The notes below the pieces were generated by a model, which made no database searches, had not been told where the DNA came from, and saw only the letters and a program-made list of their open reading frames with translations. This document shows, piece after piece, positions 12,752 through 19,668 of a stretch of 19,668 nt of DNA (position 1 is the first letter of the stretch; each line of letters starts with the position of its first letter). Origin of the DNA: Nanoarchaeota archaeon SCGC AAA011-G17 (GTDB lineage Archaea; Nanobdellota; Nanobdellia; SCGC-AAA011-G17). A program made the translations under genes and the position numbers. The stretch lies in contig AQRL01000015.1 of assembly GCA_000402515.1 (NCBI GenBank), positions 1-19,668 of the forward strand, written 5' to 3'.

Positions 12752-12773
12752 CTTCTTTTTTGTAAAAAAGAAG
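12752..12773 (+). terminator. Terminator-like hairpin after the 11739 gene
   Basis: CTTCTTTTTT and AAAAAAGAAG form a perfect 10-bp inverted repeat with a 2-nt centre, starting 2 bp after the stop codon. The T-run within the left arm could itself terminate archaeal transcription. Confidence 0.45.
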
Positions 12774-12858
12774 CAAAAAAATGCGATGGCAACCACACAC
12801 TAAACTATAGGCACGAAGATTTTCTCGTACATTGGATTCATTTCTCACAATACAAAAA

Positions 12859-12868
12859 GTTATATATC
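12859..12868 (+). promoter_or_regulatory. TATA box of the geranylgeranyl reductase gene
   Basis: GTTATATATC lies 22-31 bp before the ATG at 12890, typical of a leaderless transcript. Confidence 0.5.
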
Positions 12869-12889
12869 TTTTGCTGAGCTATTTTTATT

Positions 12890-13954
12890 ATGATTAGCAT
12901 TATTGGGGCAGGACCTATTGGAGCGTATTTAGCCTGGAGATTAGCGAAAGAGGGAGAGAATGTCAGGTTATTTGAAGAGCATCCAAATATTGGAAGACCT
13001 GTCCAGTGCGCTGGCATTGTTAGTAAGAATATAAGGAACTTTGTTAATATTGACAAAGAGTTTGTCCTGAACACTATTAATGGGACAAGAATTTATTCCC
13101 CGAACGGAGAGTGCTTTGAAATAAAAGGAGATAAAGAGGCTTATATTCTTGACAGAGCAAAATTTGATAGTTATCTTGTTGAAAAGGCATTAGATGAGAA
13201 TGTTGAGCTATATCTTGGATACAAATTTTTGTCAATGGAAAATGGAAATTTAATTTTTGACAGGGGTGGATTTAAAACAGATGTTCTTGTTGGTGCAGAC
13301 GGGCCTTTATCTGGTGTTGCAAAGAATGCTGAGATGTTTAATAACAGAAAAAATCTTATTGGCATACAAGTCAGAGCTTTTTTGGATAAAGAAACTGACT
13401 TTGTTGAATTATATTTTGGAGAGGAATTTCCAGGGTTTTTTGGGTGGGTTATTCCTGAAGGGAAGGGCATTTGCAGGATAGGCATTGCTGGTGAAGAGGT
13501 CAGCAATAATTTTAACAAATTTTTAAGGAGATTCAGCCCGTTAAAGATTATTGAAAAGCAGGGGGGATTAATTCCTGTTTATAATAAGAATATTCAGATA
13601 CAGAAGGATAATGTTTTTCTTGTTGGTGATGCAGCTGCACAAAACAAGGCAACAACCGGAGGAGGAATTGTTTTCGGCTTGAAAGCAGCAAAGATATTAT
13701 CTGACTGCCTGATTGATAATAAAAATTATGAAAGAGAGATAAAAAGAAAATTGAAAAAGGATTTAGACATGAATTTGAAGATAAGATTAATTTTAAACAA
13801 ATTTGATAATGAGAAATATAATTCCCTAATTAAATTATTAAATCAGGATAAGATAAAAGAATTTTTTGTTTCAAATGGAGATATGGACTATCCAACTAAA
13901 TTTGGGTTTGGATTAGCAATAAGGGAGCCAAGGCTTTTAAAATTTTTATTTTGA
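12890..13954 (+). CDS. Geranylgeranyl reductase family FAD-dependent protein
   Basis: The 354-aa flavoprotein opens with the Rossmann dinucleotide motif IIGAGPIGAYLAWRLAKEG and an acidic strand end (LFEEHPNIG). The segment RPVQCAGIVS contains the cysteine region typical of archaeal geranylgeranyl reductases. The second FAD motif is VFLVGDAAAQNKATTGGGI, where GD contacts FAD and the following TTGGG is characteristic of this family. Such enzymes saturate the geranylgeranyl chains of archaeal lipids or of related isoprenoids; substrate and chain specificity are not decidable here. VLVGADGP, a conserved FAD-contact strand, is also present near residue 130. No membrane helix is seen. The gene stands alone between a terminator-like hairpin and the surface-protein operon. 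Confidence 0.87.
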   Translation: MISIIGAGPIGAYLAWRLAKEGENVRLFEEHPNIGRPVQCAGIVSKNIRNFVNIDKEFVLNTINGTRIYSPNGECFEIKGDKEAYILDRAKFDSYLVEKALDENVELYLGYKFLSMENGNLIFDRGGFKTDVLVGADGPLSGVAKNAEMFNNRKNLIGIQVRAFLDKETDFVELYFGEEFPGFFGWVIPEGKGICRIGIAGEEVSNNFNKFLRRFSPLKIIEKQGGLIPVYNKNIQIQKDNVFLVGDAAAQNKATTGGGIVFGLKAAKILSDCLIDNKNYEREIKRKLKKDLDMNLKIRLILNKFDNEKYNSLIKLLNQDKIKEFFVSNGDMDYPTKFGFGLAIREPRLLKFLF

Positions 13955-13966
13955 TTATTAGTAAAG

Positions 13967-13975
13967 TTTATATAG
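13967..13975 (+). promoter_or_regulatory. TATA box of the surface-protein operon
   Basis: TTTATATAG lies 22-30 bp before the ATG at 13997 and only 13 bp after the preceding stop codon. Confidence 0.5.
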
Positions 13976-13996
13976 ATTTATTAATTTAGTAGTGTT

Positions 13997-15181
13997 ATGA
14001 AATCCAAAAAGGGTGCTGAGACGAATAATGCAGGGAATATAGCTGTTTTAGTTGCATTGATTGCCCTCTTTATTATTATATATGTGTTATTATTGCCTCC
14101 TAGTGCCAGAAGAGAATTATTGGGAGATGAAAGCGGTGTTGGTGTTGGAAATAACAGTGGCAGTGGCAATGTTTATTTTTCCAGATATTTAGGAGAGTTA
14201 AGCCCCAGCACACAAGTTAATAGTGTCTATCATAATATCCCTGCGGTTAATATGTTTACAACAAATGACAAGGATTTGACTACCTTATCAGGCTATTTAC
14301 AGGTAAGCAGTGCTTTTATCGGCTCAAAATCACAGAATATTGCTTTTAATCTGGATTCTCCCGAGGATGTTAAAAAGGCATCTCTTTATTTACTTGTTGA
14401 AGAGGCTGATGGAAACCTAATTTTAAAATTAAATGGGCAGGAAATATACAATAACCAGTTAAGGGCTAATATTCAGGAGACTATCGAGCTTCCATTACAA
14501 TATTTACAGGGACAAAATAATATACAACTTTTTGTTTCTTCACCGGGCTGGATGTTTTGGAAGACAAATAATTATAAAATAAGAGAGATTAAATTGAGAA
14601 AGGAAACTAAAATTTCCAACAAGCTTGTTGAGAGAACGATTTCAATACCTGCTTCTGAATGGGGCTCTATCGATAAGGCTATTTTGAAATATAGTGTATT
14701 CTGCGACAGAGAAGAAGATAATATATTGAGCATTTTTGTTAATGACCAATTATTGTACAAGGATGTTCCTTTCTGCAATATTGATGCAGATGAGATTGAA
14801 GTTGATAAAAACAATTTGGTCTATGGTACAAATAAAATAAGATTTGAAACTATGGATGGAGATTATTTGATTGAACAAATCAGCTTGAAAACATTATTAC
14901 AAAAAGAAACAAGACCTGAAGAGGTATTTAGTGTTTCTCAGGATGAATATAAGGATATCAGAAGGGGATTAAAGAATGTAGTTGCTTACATTGACTTTGG
15001 AAACAGAGGGAATAGAAGGCTTTTGAACTTGGATATTAATGGGGAAATTGTTGAAGTAGATACTAATCAGGATGTATACAGCTTAAAGATTTCTGATTAT
15101 ATAAAACAAGGCGGAAATTCAATTAAGATTGAGCCTAGAAATACATTTGAAATCATAGAGTTTAATGTAGAGCTGGTTTAA
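13997..15181 (+). CDS. Membrane-anchored exported protein with three beta-sandwich repeats
   Basis: An N-terminal basic stretch (MKSKKGAETNNAGN) precedes one membrane helix at about 15-33. A short acidic Gly/Ser linker (44-58) and a large outside domain follow. I see three diverged repeats of about 70 residues (126-200, 225-298, 326-393). Each has a strand, a loop with L-x-LNG/FVND/DINGE, an acidic-hydrophobic turn, G-x-N-x-I and a final I-x-E/Q-I-x-L strand, for example LILKLNGQEIYN, LSIFVNDQLLYK and LNLDINGEIVEV. This suggests tandem jelly-roll-like domains. KKG near the start recalls a class III signal, but the hydrophobic run begins some nine residues later than in pilins. The next gene starts 1 nt after the stop. 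Confidence 0.7.
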   Translation: MKSKKGAETNNAGNIAVLVALIALFIIIYVLLLPPSARRELLGDESGVGVGNNSGSGNVYFSRYLGELSPSTQVNSVYHNIPAVNMFTTNDKDLTTLSGYLQVSSAFIGSKSQNIAFNLDSPEDVKKASLYLLVEEADGNLILKLNGQEIYNNQLRANIQETIELPLQYLQGQNNIQLFVSSPGWMFWKTNNYKIREIKLRKETKISNKLVERTISIPASEWGSIDKAILKYSVFCDREEDNILSIFVNDQLLYKDVPFCNIDADEIEVDKNNLVYGTNKIRFETMDGDYLIEQISLKTLLQKETRPEEVFSVSQDEYKDIRRGLKNVVAYIDFGNRGNRRLLNLDINGEIVEVDTNQDVYSLKISDYIKQGGNSIKIEPRNTFEIIEFNVELV

Positions 15182-15182
15182 A

Positions 15183-16418
15183 ATGGGTGATGATAATGGA
15201 GACTCTAAAGAGAAAAAGAGTTCTTCAAGCATAATACCTTTTCTTCTTAAAATTTTCGGGTATATAGTAATATTATTTATTATCTTTGGATTTTTTTCTT
15301 CACTTTATGCAACTGGAACTAATAGTGGGGCTCTTAATGTAATAGGAGTTAAATTAAAGCCTGTTTTTAGCCCAATAATAGATGTAGTTAGCAGTATTGG
15401 AAAACTTTTTAAAAATAATGTTTTGGATTGGTTTACCGGAGAACAAACTTTTTCTTTGGAAGAACAGACAATTGAAACTAAAAAAACGGGGTTTGAGCTA
15501 GATGACCTTGTTGTTACAAGAGGGATAACCTATAATGATATTTATACTGGAGAGGATATAAAGGCAAGAACAGTTTTGAAAGTAAATGAGCTTCCAAGTG
15601 AGATAGAAAAAATAACTGTTGGTTTTGAATGCTACTTGGATGATATTAAAGGACAGATTTTTGTAAATGGTAAGCCTATTTTTAATCTTGAAGGGGGAAA
15701 AGACTTTACTGACATTTATAATCCAAAAAAAGGAGGATTTGATCAGTATAATATTGACTGCTTAATATCAAAAGATAAGATTATACCAAATAGTTTTTTA
15801 CCTCAGATAAGAAATATAAAAACAATAAAATTTAATTTAAATTATTTAAGAGAAAATAAAAATGCTGAGCGTGTTTTCTTAACTGTTTTTATTATTCCAA
15901 ATGAAAAATTATATAATGAATATCAAGGAAAATCCAATGATGCTTTTAAGGACTTAATGTTTGGTATTTATAATAATTATAAAAGTACCATCCCTTCTAA
16001 TATGAGATATAAAAGTGATATTAGTGCTATAATGAATTTTGATGAACAACCATTAGGTGTAAATAATAAATATAAACTGTCTTTTCAGTTCAAAAATAAT
16101 ATATTTGGTAAAGGAAATGTTAGTGTTAGGGGATTTAAGATTAATCTGCCTGATGGTTTTAGATTTGATAATTGTGAATTCCTAAATGGAAATGAACTTA
16201 AAAAGGAATATTTTAACCCGATAAATGATGAGTTGAATAACGGAAGAGGGCAATCAGCAATATATGACTGTGATGTTTTTGTTGAACTCCGTGATTATGG
16301 GGGTGGTGAGGATTTAATCATGTTGGAGAAGGAGGATGGAATAACTGCTGACTTTGGGTTTGAAGAGAGAATGTCAAAAGAAAAAGATATTATAATCGCC
16401 CAAGATAAAAGAGTATAA
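15183..16418 (+). CDS. Membrane-anchored exported protein, partner of the 13997 gene
   Basis: The 411-aa protein has a polar serine-rich cytoplasmic tail (1-16), a single membrane helix at about 17-41 (IIPFLLKIFGYIVILFIIFG) and a long external part. Residues 143-170 (ITVGFECYLDDIKGQIFVNG, then KPIFN) look like the beta-sandwich repeats of the preceding protein, followed by a longer beta-rich region with cysteines (FECYLD, NIDCLIS, FDNCEF, YDCDV) that could form disulfides outside. It starts 1 nt after the preceding stop, so the two are coexpressed and may form one surface complex. Function is unknown; no enzyme motif is visible. Confidence 0.7.
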   Translation: MGDDNGDSKEKKSSSSIIPFLLKIFGYIVILFIIFGFFSSLYATGTNSGALNVIGVKLKPVFSPIIDVVSSIGKLFKNNVLDWFTGEQTFSLEEQTIETKKTGFELDDLVVTRGITYNDIYTGEDIKARTVLKVNELPSEIEKITVGFECYLDDIKGQIFVNGKPIFNLEGGKDFTDIYNPKKGGFDQYNIDCLISKDKIIPNSFLPQIRNIKTIKFNLNYLRENKNAERVFLTVFIIPNEKLYNEYQGKSNDAFKDLMFGIYNNYKSTIPSNMRYKSDISAIMNFDEQPLGVNNKYKLSFQFKNNIFGKGNVSVRGFKINLPDGFRFDNCEFLNGNELKKEYFNPINDELNNGRGQSAIYDCDVFVELRDYGGGEDLIMLEKEDGITADFGFEERMSKEKDIIIAQDKRV

Positions 16419-16427
16419 TTCCGCAAC

Positions 16428-16437
16428 ATTTATAATT
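16428..16437 (+). promoter_or_regulatory. TATA box of the 16479 gene
   Basis: ATTTATAATT lies about 42-51 bp before the ATG at 16479. A start near 16460 would keep the GGAGG at 16467-16471 in the transcript. Confidence 0.4.
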
Positions 16438-16478
16438 AAGAGCATTATTATAATAACAGCTAAAAAGGAGGCATGATC

Positions 16479-17378
16479 ATGAAAATTCATAATATCTTAA
16501 TTTTTTCTATTCTAATTATTTTGATTAGCGGTGCAAGTTGCCAGACAGGAAGCAAAGAGAGCACCAGCGGACCCTTTGTTGGCGGGTTTGTTGGCTTAAC
16601 TGCTGCTTTTGTTGAAGATGCTCCACCTGCTAGTGGACTTTTTCAGGGAGAGTCTTTTCCTATTGAGATTGAATTAACTAACAAAGGAGAGACAACTGTA
16701 AAAGCTGGAGATGTAAAGGTTAATTTAGTGGGCACAATTACAGGCGGTTCTTTTGACTTGACAAAAAAGAGCGCATCTAATGAGGGAGAGATTTATCCAA
16801 TTGATATTAGCGGCGGTGAGGGAGGATATGAAGTTGTTAGCTTAGGAAATGCAAAATACAAGCCACTGTTAAGTGCAAGTTACAGCCCAAATGTTATAGC
16901 TCAAGTATGTTATCCTTACAGAACAAAAATACAATTAGATAATTTTTGTATCCCAAGTGATGATAGAAACCCTGTTGGAAAAGGGGAATGTGAAACAGAT
17001 AGCAAGACAAATTTGGTTAAGAGCGGGGCTAATTCAGCCGGGCCTGTTCAAGTAACTTCTTTTACAGAGAGCAAAGGGGTTGGATATGTCAAAGTAAGAG
17101 TAGACATAAATAATCAGGGCGGCGGGGATGTTATTAACTGCGGAACTAATGAGAGAGACTTTGTAACTGTTAATTTACCTCAGGATGTTTCATGTAACTT
17201 TGAGGGCGGGAAGGGAAGTTCTGGCATTGCTAAATTAAGAGACGGGCATGCTGTTTTGAACTGTGAAAAGAAGACTAGCAATCAGGGTCTTGCTTATTTA
17301 GACAAATTTGATATGACCCTTGCTTATGATTATATGCAGCAGATTACAAAGACAGTAACAATAAACAAGGCTGATTAG
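16479..17378 (+). CDS. Secreted or lipid-anchored beta-rich protein
   Basis: I prefer ATG 16479: AAAAAGGAGG ends 7 nt upstream, while the in-frame ATG at 16473 is too close to it. The product is 299 aa with an N-terminal signal (KIHNILIFSILIILISGASC), so it is exported. The sequence ends in GASC, a poor lipobox match, so either lipid anchoring or ordinary cleavage is possible. The mature part contains a beta-sandwich-like segment (ESFPIEIELTNKGETTVKAG) of the kind found in CARDB or archaeal surface domains, and cysteines that may pair. It follows the two membrane-anchored proteins by 60 bp with its own TATA box, so it probably belongs to the same surface system. Function is unknown. Confidence 0.68.
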   Translation: MKIHNILIFSILIILISGASCQTGSKESTSGPFVGGFVGLTAAFVEDAPPASGLFQGESFPIEIELTNKGETTVKAGDVKVNLVGTITGGSFDLTKKSASNEGEIYPIDISGGEGGYEVVSLGNAKYKPLLSASYSPNVIAQVCYPYRTKIQLDNFCIPSDDRNPVGKGECETDSKTNLVKSGANSAGPVQVTSFTESKGVGYVKVRVDINNQGGGDVINCGTNERDFVTVNLPQDVSCNFEGGKGSSGIAKLRDGHAVLNCEKKTSNQGLAYLDKFDMTLAYDYMQQITKTVTINKAD

Positions 17379-17412
17379 AAAGAGATAAAAACCTTCTTTC
17401 TTTATTTTTATT

Positions 17413-18615
17413 ATGCTTTTTGATTTACATATACATAGTAAGTATTCCAGGGCTACTGGAAAAGATTTAGATTTAAAGAATTTAGAAAAGTATGCTAAGA
17501 TTAAGGGCATTGATGTATTGGGGACAGGGGATTTTACACATCCTAAATGGATCGAAGAGATTAAAAATAATTTAAGAGAAGATAATGGTGTTTTGTACAG
17601 CAAAACTAATTTTCCCTTTTTATTACAAACAGAGATTTCTTTAATGTATAGCCAGGGAGGAAAAGGGAGAAGGGTACATAATATTATTTTGGCACCAAGC
17701 TTAGAGGTTGTTAAACAAATAAGTGAGGCGTTGGGAAAGAGAGGAAGATTAGATTATGATGGAAGGCCTATTTTTAATATCTCGTGCATTGAGTTAGTTG
17801 ATATGATGAGAAAGATTAGTGAGGATATTGAAATAATTCCTGGTCATGTATGGACTTCGTGGTTCGGAGCATTCGGCAGTGTAACGGGATTTGATTCTAT
17901 AGAAGAGGCATTTGGAGACAATTCAAAATACATCCATGCTATAGAAACAGGATTAAGCTCTGATCCTGAAATGAACTGGAGGCTATCAAAATTAGATAAC
18001 ATCAATCTAGTCAGCTTTTCTGATTCACATAGCTTTTGGCCGTGGAGATTGGGAAGAGAGGCAACTGAGTTTAATGTGAAACTTACTTACAAGGCAGTAT
18101 TAAATGCAATAAGAACAGGAAATGGTTTAATTTCTACGATAGAAACTCCGCCCCAGTATGGAAAATACCATTGGGATGGTCATAGGAACTGCAATATAAG
18201 AATTGACCCTGAAAAGGTTAAGGATAAAACATGCCCGGTATGTGGGAAGCAATTGACTATTGGTGTTTTAAGAAGAGTAAATGAACTGGCAGATAGGGAG
18301 TATGGATTTAGACCAAAAAATGCAAAGGAGTTTAAGAGAATAATTCCATTAAGCGAAATAATTTCAAATGTTATCAGCAAGGGAATTGCAACTAAAGGAG
18401 TTTGGGATATTTATAACAAGCTAATCCAAACCTTTGGTACTGAGATGAATATATTATTGAATGTTAGTAAAGATGAGCTATTGAGAGTTGTTGATAATAA
18501 ATTTGTCAATGCTATTTTGTTGAATAGAGAGGGAAAGATTGAATTCAGTCCAGGTTATGATGGAGAATATGGCGTCCCGTTATTTGACAAACAGAAAAAA
18601 TTAGGCGAGTTTTAA
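17413..18615 (+). CDS. endoQ: Endonuclease Q, PHP-family DNA repair nuclease
   Basis: EndoQ nicks DNA 5' of deaminated bases (uracil, hypoxanthine) and abasic sites, starting an archaeal repair pathway. The PHP metal site is complete: LHIHS (His6, His8), GTGDFTHP (Asp40, His43), QTEIS (Glu74), PGHVW (His145), ETGLSSDPEMNWRLS (from Glu178) and FSDSHS (Asp204, His206). Conserved family features follow: RRVHNI, KYHWDGHRNC and the zinc knuckle CPVCG (274-277), then GVLRRVNELADREYG. The 400-aa length is normal for the family. The start codon lies 34 bp after the preceding stop. No strong TATA box is seen, so it may be cotranscribed with the preceding gene or use a weak promoter. The identification rests on many family blocks recalled in order. 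Confidence 0.92.
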   Translation: MLFDLHIHSKYSRATGKDLDLKNLEKYAKIKGIDVLGTGDFTHPKWIEEIKNNLREDNGVLYSKTNFPFLLQTEISLMYSQGGKGRRVHNIILAPSLEVVKQISEALGKRGRLDYDGRPIFNISCIELVDMMRKISEDIEIIPGHVWTSWFGAFGSVTGFDSIEEAFGDNSKYIHAIETGLSSDPEMNWRLSKLDNINLVSFSDSHSFWPWRLGREATEFNVKLTYKAVLNAIRTGNGLISTIETPPQYGKYHWDGHRNCNIRIDPEKVKDKTCPVCGKQLTIGVLRRVNELADREYGFRPKNAKEFKRIIPLSEIISNVISKGIATKGVWDIYNKLIQTFGTEMNILLNVSKDELLRVVDNKFVNAILLNREGKIEFSPGYDGEYGVPLFDKQKKLGEF

Positions 18616-18641
18616 CTTTATAGTAGTGATAAATAGAAAGG

Positions 18642-18650
18642 TTTATAAAG
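18642..18650 (+). promoter_or_regulatory. TATA box of the 18689 gene
   Basis: TTTATAAAG lies 39-47 bp before the ATG at 18689. A short leader carrying GGAGGT (18678-18683) would result. Confidence 0.5.
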
Positions 18651-18688
18651 ACCTAAATTCTTATTTTTTTATAAATTGGAGGTTCAAA

Positions 18689-19456
18689 ATGAGTGAATTA
18701 CAATTAAATGATGCTCAAAATTACAAGGAATTTTACGGCATAAATACAGAGCAAATGCCTAAATTAATAGCTGAAGGCAGATTGCCTTTATCTGTATTTG
18801 GATTGATGAAGAGGAGATTAGAGGTTTTAAGTTCTTCAGATGTTGTTAAAAGTTCTTATTGGGATAATTATTTTGATAGTGGCGATGGCATAGCTTACCA
18901 TCCTGATGGAAGAGCCAAGATTATTTTGGATGCCCAGCCATTAAGAGACTTAACTCCATCAAGCAAATTAAAAAATGGTGCTTTAGTATTGGATGATTAT
19001 AATAGTTTAGAAGGTCTTGAATTAAGCAAGGCTGATTTAGAAAGATATGCTCTTGGTGAATGGTTGAATAGGAGAGATGTGAAAGAGAATCCTATATGGC
19101 AAGCATTAGCAAGAGACAAAGAATTATTGGATGATTATGCTGAAGCTGTATTTTCACAGGGAAAAGAAAAATTTGGTTATGATAAATTAATGGGAATTTT
19201 TAGAAGTTCAGCAAGTGACGTGCCAACAATGCGGTTTTGGTGCCTTTACAGGCTTTACAGCAGGTCCAATGCCGGTGGCAGCTGTCGTGTTGACATTGGC
19301 GGTGGCCGTCTTGTTGGGGTAACGCCGGAGGCGCAAAGCGTCGCGCAAAAAATGGTTAGACCTACATTGAGTCAGGTATTATCAGTGGCAGAAAGATACG
19401 TTGCAGGAATTAATAAAGATGCCTTAAAAAAAGACTTAGACAAACTTTACAAATAA
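18689..19456 (+). CDS. Hypothetical protein, 255 aa, ending at the IS border
   Basis: I do not recognise this soluble, helical protein. ATG 18689 is chosen because GGAGGT (18678-18683) lies just upstream and the TATA box at 18642 precedes it; the frame is open further upstream but without such signals. Middle segments include GIAYHPDGRAKIILDAQPLRD and DKELLDDYAEAVFSQGKEKFG. About codons 175-220 (roughly 19220-19350) are much richer in G and C than the rest and use CGT arginine codons where neighbours use AGA/AGG. The TAA stop (19454-19456) straddles the IS terminus, so the IS may have inserted at or near the end and altered the true C-terminus. It follows EndoQ on the same strand by 73 bp but has its own promoter. 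Confidence 0.65.
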   Translation: MSELQLNDAQNYKEFYGINTEQMPKLIAEGRLPLSVFGLMKRRLEVLSSSDVVKSSYWDNYFDSGDGIAYHPDGRAKIILDAQPLRDLTPSSKLKNGALVLDDYNSLEGLELSKADLERYALGEWLNRRDVKENPIWQALARDKELLDDYAEAVFSQGKEKFGYDKLMGIFRSSASDVPTMRFWCLYRLYSRSNAGGSCRVDIGGGRLVGVTPEAQSVAQKMVRPTLSQVLSVAERYVAGINKDALKKDLDKLYK

Positions 19457-19668
19457 ACGTAACCGTTTAGCTGCTTAGGGTTTCCCTAAGCATGCTGTTG
19501 GTATTGAGCCCCCTCAAATTCCATGTTGCTAATACAGACATGATTGTCTCCTTAATCATTACTCCTTTCTCATTCCATAAAGAGCTTATCTTCCTCTGCA
19601 CTACTGGCTCTCTTAATATTCTTTCAGCCTTGTTGCTTGTCATGTCTATTTCAGGATGCAATAAGCAA
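19455..19668 (-). mobile_element. 3' end of an insertion sequence (right copy)
   Basis: This is the inverted copy of 1-217, with one mismatch seen (19467-19472 region). The hairpin GCTTAGGG-TTT-CCCTAAGC lies at 19473-19491, and the terminal inverted repeat AAACG/CGTTT lies at the border at 19455-19469. The IS 3' end faces the interior of the window, as at the left end. The IS is cut by the window edge. Confidence 0.85.
19467..19667 (-). CDS. Transposase C-terminal fragment, IS66-like (second copy, cut by the window edge)
   Basis: On the minus strand the frame is open from the window edge to TAA at 19467-19469. It encodes the same C-terminal peptide as the left copy (NKAERILREPVVQRKI, then GLNTNSMLRETLS), differing in the last residue (Ser instead of Asn). 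The near identity of the two copies means recent duplication of this IS in the genome. As with the left copy, only the last 66 residues or so are present, so activity cannot be judged, and the IS66-like assignment is by recalled motif resemblance. Confidence 0.7.
   Translation of the reverse strand, partial: CLLHPEIDMTSNKAERILREPVVQRKISSLWNEKGVMIKETIMSVLATWNLRGLNTNSMLRETLSS

Noticed and set aside
12774-12889. Possible box C/D RNA or small RNA between the 336-aa gene and the GGR gene
   Set aside because: No convincing C box and D box pair or stable fold could be found by eye.
19220-19350. Variable region of a diversity-generating retroelement at the end of the 18689 gene
   Set aside because: No reverse transcriptase, template repeat or C-type-lectin signature is visible in the window.
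1-19668. A classical composite transposon with accessory cargo
   Set aside because: The interior contains core genes (radA, ef1b, tRNA), and contig ends in multicopy IS elements are common assembly breaks; kept only as a structural observation.

Overview
The window is AT-rich archaeal DNA, most likely from a DPANN-type archaeon (Woesearchaeota/Pacearchaeota-like; an inference from gene content, not a placement). Archaeal markers are RadA recombinase, aEF-1beta, a tandem Lrp-type regulator, a TrmB-type regulator, a geranylgeranyl-reductase-family flavoprotein, an A24 prepilin/preflagellin peptidase, endonuclease Q and a small HVO_2753-like zinc-finger protein. Most genes have a TATA box 20-35 bp before the start codon (leaderless style); a few have a clear GGAGG site.

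Layout. Both ends (1-217 and 19455-19668) are the 3' end of the same insertion sequence (IS66-like transposase C-terminus), in inverted orientation with 3' ends facing inward. From the left: an unknown gene (267-677) and a small ORF; a RadA operon (1036-3761) whose radA carries a 497-residue endonuclease-type intein; a convergent TIM-barrel-like gene broken by an in-frame TAA (3758-4555); a divergent alpha/beta hydrolase; a tRNA-Arg(GCG) on the minus strand whose 5' half also encodes the last 14 residues of a LAGLIDADG endonuclease; a zinc-dependent phospholipase C/P1-nuclease-like protein; the zinc-finger gene on a shared palindromic TATA box; the double Lrp regulator; a frameshifted small gene; aEF-1beta overlapping a HIT protein; the A24 peptidase; TrmB; an unknown 336-aa protein; a GGR-family flavoprotein; three exported or membrane-anchored proteins (13997-17378); EndoQ; and an unknown protein abutting the right IS.

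How they fit. RadA and EndoQ cover recombination and repair of deaminated DNA. aEF-1beta and the tRNA serve translation. The GGR protein probably acts in isoprenoid lipid saturation. The peptidase and the three exported proteins point to cell-surface assembly, though nothing shows that the peptidase processes them. The standout features are two unrelated LAGLIDADG elements within about 5 kb (one in RadA, one fused into a tRNA gene), two genes that look interrupted by single-base events, and a HIT protein lacking the catalytic histidine. I see no CRISPR array, rRNA or complete mobile element.
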